Made by a program: the position numbers and the translations under genes. 64,000 bases of DNA from G963663315 sp965116335. GTDB taxonomy: Bacteria; Pseudomonadota; Gammaproteobacteria; Arenicellales; Poriferihabitantaceae. Positions 62,515 through 64,000 of this stretch are shown here, piece after piece. Within the stretch, counting starts at the first letter, position 1. Each line of letters starts with the position of its first letter. The notes beneath the pieces are model-generated. The model saw only the letters and a program-made list of their open reading frames with translations. It was not told where the DNA came from and searched no databases. The stretch is from assembly GCA_965116335.1 (NCBI GenBank), contig OZ220677.1, positions 1,984,001 through 2,048,000 on the forward strand, read 5' to 3'.

Positions 62515-62682
62515 TAGGGCTTCTCGGTTAGAAAAACGCCGGATTTAATGGGGAAGCGGCAGTCAACCAGTTCGCCAAAGCAGGCTGGCAATAGTCTTCC
62601 TGTGCCCGTGGCGCACAGGCAGTCATCAAGAATTTGATACAAGCCACCGATTGGGTTTCAATATTTCCTCATGAACAAGCGC
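62515..62682 (+). pseudogene. possible coding remnant next to IS copy 2
   Basis: One frame reads GFNGEAAVNQFAKAGWQ, a stop, then SSCARGAQAVIKNLIQATDW to the edge of the insertion sequence. It looks protein-like, but it is too short to assign and lacks a start. It may be the truncated end of a gene continuing on the far side of the element. Confidence 0.3.
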
Positions 62683-64000
62683 AGCGTTTTCCAATCCAGA
62701 GATGAGCCTGAGCGTGTTGTCTATTGTGATTATATTTCTAGACATTGAGAGAGTTTTTCAGGCGGCGTAATTTTGGGAATTGTTAAAAGATTGGAATAGT
62801 GTATTGCGTGCTTCGTTGAGTCTTTTTGCGGCTTCATTATCGCTGTATTGATGTGCGAAGTCATCCAGTTTTTTGAAGGTTACTCCTGGTTTGAGATATT
62901 GTTGTGCATTGGGTAAGGATCGGAGTTTTTCGTAAGGAGTCTGAATGAGTGAGTGCGGGTATTTACGGATTCGTTTTCCTTTTTGGTTGATTTCTTCCTT
63001 TGCGAACAGGCAGGGTCTGTGGTAGTTGAGGTAGGGAGTGAGCACATGAACCAGGAAGTCATTGACGGGTTGAGCGAAGTGCTGTGAGATGTGTTCGTAT
63101 CCCAAATGCTTACGTATGACGGAACCATTTTTGCCTTCGACCAGCGCATTGTCATTACTCTGTCTGGGTCGTGATTTGGTTTGTTCGATATGGAGTTTTT
63201 GCAATAGTTTGGCGACTGTGTGATTGATATACTCTGAACCGTTATCGGAATGGAATCCCAGGAGAGTGAAGGGGAAGGCTTGGAGTAATTCATGCAGGGC
63301 TGGGATGAGATAACTTTCGGAGATTCTCTGTACACTGACGATGGCTTGCATCTGGGTGACTTCATCGACGGCATTGATGTGATATAACCCCTTGATGCCG
63401 TCCTGGTCGCCCTGATGTACGGTATCGACGCGCAAGAAGCCGGGTCGGCCATTGGGTCTGGGTATTCGTCTGACTCCGATTTTTGCTGGAGTAGGTCGGG
63501 TTTTCTGGAAGTGTCGTCGTTTGCGCTGGTAGGCATCCGAGTGTCGCAGGTTATAGAGGTGGCCGTTGGAGATTGTAGCCAGTCGCGCGTATCGGGTATC
63601 GCCGAATACCAGAAAGGCGCGTTCGCACAGTTTTCGGGTAGCGGGTCCGGACAGGTTGCCGTGCAGGGTATCGGTTTGAACCAACAAAGCGACATCTGCT
63701 GACGTATAGCGCTGGGAGAAAGCGTTAGCGGGTCTTCCCCGACGATCCTGGATACATCCACTGTCGCGATACTGTCGGATCAACCGGGTGACCTGTGCGC
63801 GGGACAAGCCACTGACCTTTTCCAGATAGGTCTTGACGATCCCCCGGTCGGTCTTGTTGAGCAAGGAATACCGTACCTGCCGCAAGCTGTCACAGAGCCA
63901 TCGGTAGGTTTGTTTGCGGGATTGGGGTTCAAAATCAAAAGTGGTGGCTCCGTCCAGAAAGGAACGAATCTCCTCCACCGTCTGTAAACGCTGGCTGTGT
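62683..64000 (-). mobile_element. DDE insertion sequence, copy 2, cut by window end
   Basis: From agcgttttccaatccagaga onward the sequence appears identical to copy 1 at 7227-8649, offset by 55,456 bp and in the same orientation. The right end lies beyond the window. Identity suggests recent transposition or gene conversion. Confidence 0.9.
62758..64000 (-). CDS. DDE/integrase-core transposase, copy 2 (5' end outside window)
   Basis: Same transposase as the one encoded at 7302. All visible residues agree, including the catalytic stretches LRVDTVHQ, FHSDNGSEYIN and NALVEGKNGS. Only about five N-terminal residues fall outside the window. Confidence 0.9.
   Translation of the reverse strand, partial: HSQRLQTVEEIRSFLDGATTFDFEPQSRKQTYRWLCDSLRQVRYSLLNKTDRGIVKTYLEKVSGLSRAQVTRLIRQYRDSGCIQDRRGRPANAFSQRYTSADVALLVQTDTLHGNLSGPATRKLCERAFLVFGDTRYARLATISNGHLYNLRHSDAYQRKRRHFQKTRPTPAKIGVRRIPRPNGRPGFLRVDTVHQGDQDGIKGLYHINAVDEVTQMQAIVSVQRISESYLIPALHELLQAFPFTLLGFHSDNGSEYINHTVAKLLQKLHIEQTKSRPRQSNDNALVEGKNGSVIRKHLGYEHISQHFAQPVNDFLVHVLTPYLNYHRPCLFAKEEINQKGKRIRKYPHSLIQTPYEKLRSLPNAQQYLKPGVTFKKLDDFAHQYSDNEAAKRLNEARNTLFQSFNNSQNYAA

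Noticed and set aside
7227..64000. Composite transposon formed by the two identical IS copies
   Set aside because: The interval contains essential core genes (sucA-sucB-lpdA, lipB, folKP) and is 54 kb. It is more likely ordinary chromosome flanked by two independent insertions.
1..64000. tRNA, rRNA or riboswitch genes
   Set aside because: I looked at the intergenic regions and saw no cloverleaf, rRNA-like stretch or recognised riboswitch consensus. A covariance-model scan would be decisive.

Overview
The window is a stretch of gammaproteobacterial chromosome. ApaG, the YbeD-LipB pair, a YcaQ-type glycosylase, a sucA-sucB-lpdA operon and TRAP-transporter and autotransporter proteins all fit that class. 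I cannot assign a genus. Housekeeping genes alternate with restriction-modification and other conflict modules, insertion sequences, broken genes and dispersed palindromic repeats. That mix suggests heavy phage pressure or a host-associated or mat-living lifestyle.

Layout. 1-2.6 kb: the 5'-truncated end of a fatty acid desaturase gene, then a type II restriction-modification pair (beta-class methyltransferase and Eco47II-family nuclease). 2.6-8.7 kb: an IS1380-family element, apaG, an orphan TRAP binding protein, an IS1202/ISNCY-like element and copy 1 of a DDE element. 8.7-13.6 kb: an accessory island with a DUF7662 protein, a Dam-like methyltransferase, a SacI-family nuclease, a deoxyribosyltransferase/TIR-like protein and an AAA ATPase. 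13.7-21.3 kb: core genes (fused folK-folP, MOSC protein, NDP-forming acyl-CoA synthetase, lipB-ybeD, ycaQ, EamA transporter). 21.3-30.4 kb: one tightly coupled defence operon, with a CapW/BrxR-like WYL regulator, hsdR, hsdM, a half-size hsdS, a DUF3696 ATPase and a PLD-like partner. 30.5-37.4 kb: rbgA, then NRDE, DadA-like, amidinotransferase-like, carbamoylase-like and agmatinase-like genes plus cysC, which read as a possible guanidino-compound degradation cluster. 37.4-42.3 kb: dispersed repeats and a large surface autotransporter-like gene with two simple-sequence repeats typical of phase variation. 42.3-53.1 kb: moeB, then sucA-sucB-lpdA continuing into a lipoprotein subtilase autotransporter and an algC-type mutase. 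53.1-62.5 kb: a second accessory island. It holds a PD-(D/E)XK protein, a membrane protein, an IF2N/GrpE-like protein and a broken Hsp70-like ATPase, all bracketed by duplicated methyltransferase DNA, followed by a toxin-antitoxin-KGGVGR ATPase operon. 62.7-64 kb: copy 2 of the DDE element, cut by the window end.

The strongest candidates for undescribed systems are the DUF3696 ATPase/PLD-like pair inside the type I operon, the Hsp70-like/GrpE-like/membrane-protein cassette (whose ATPase is disrupted at its second phosphate motif by a 64-bp insertion that is reversible in principle), and the three-gene toxin-antitoxin-MinD-like ATPase operon. All functions come from reading motifs and gene context. 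No database search was possible.
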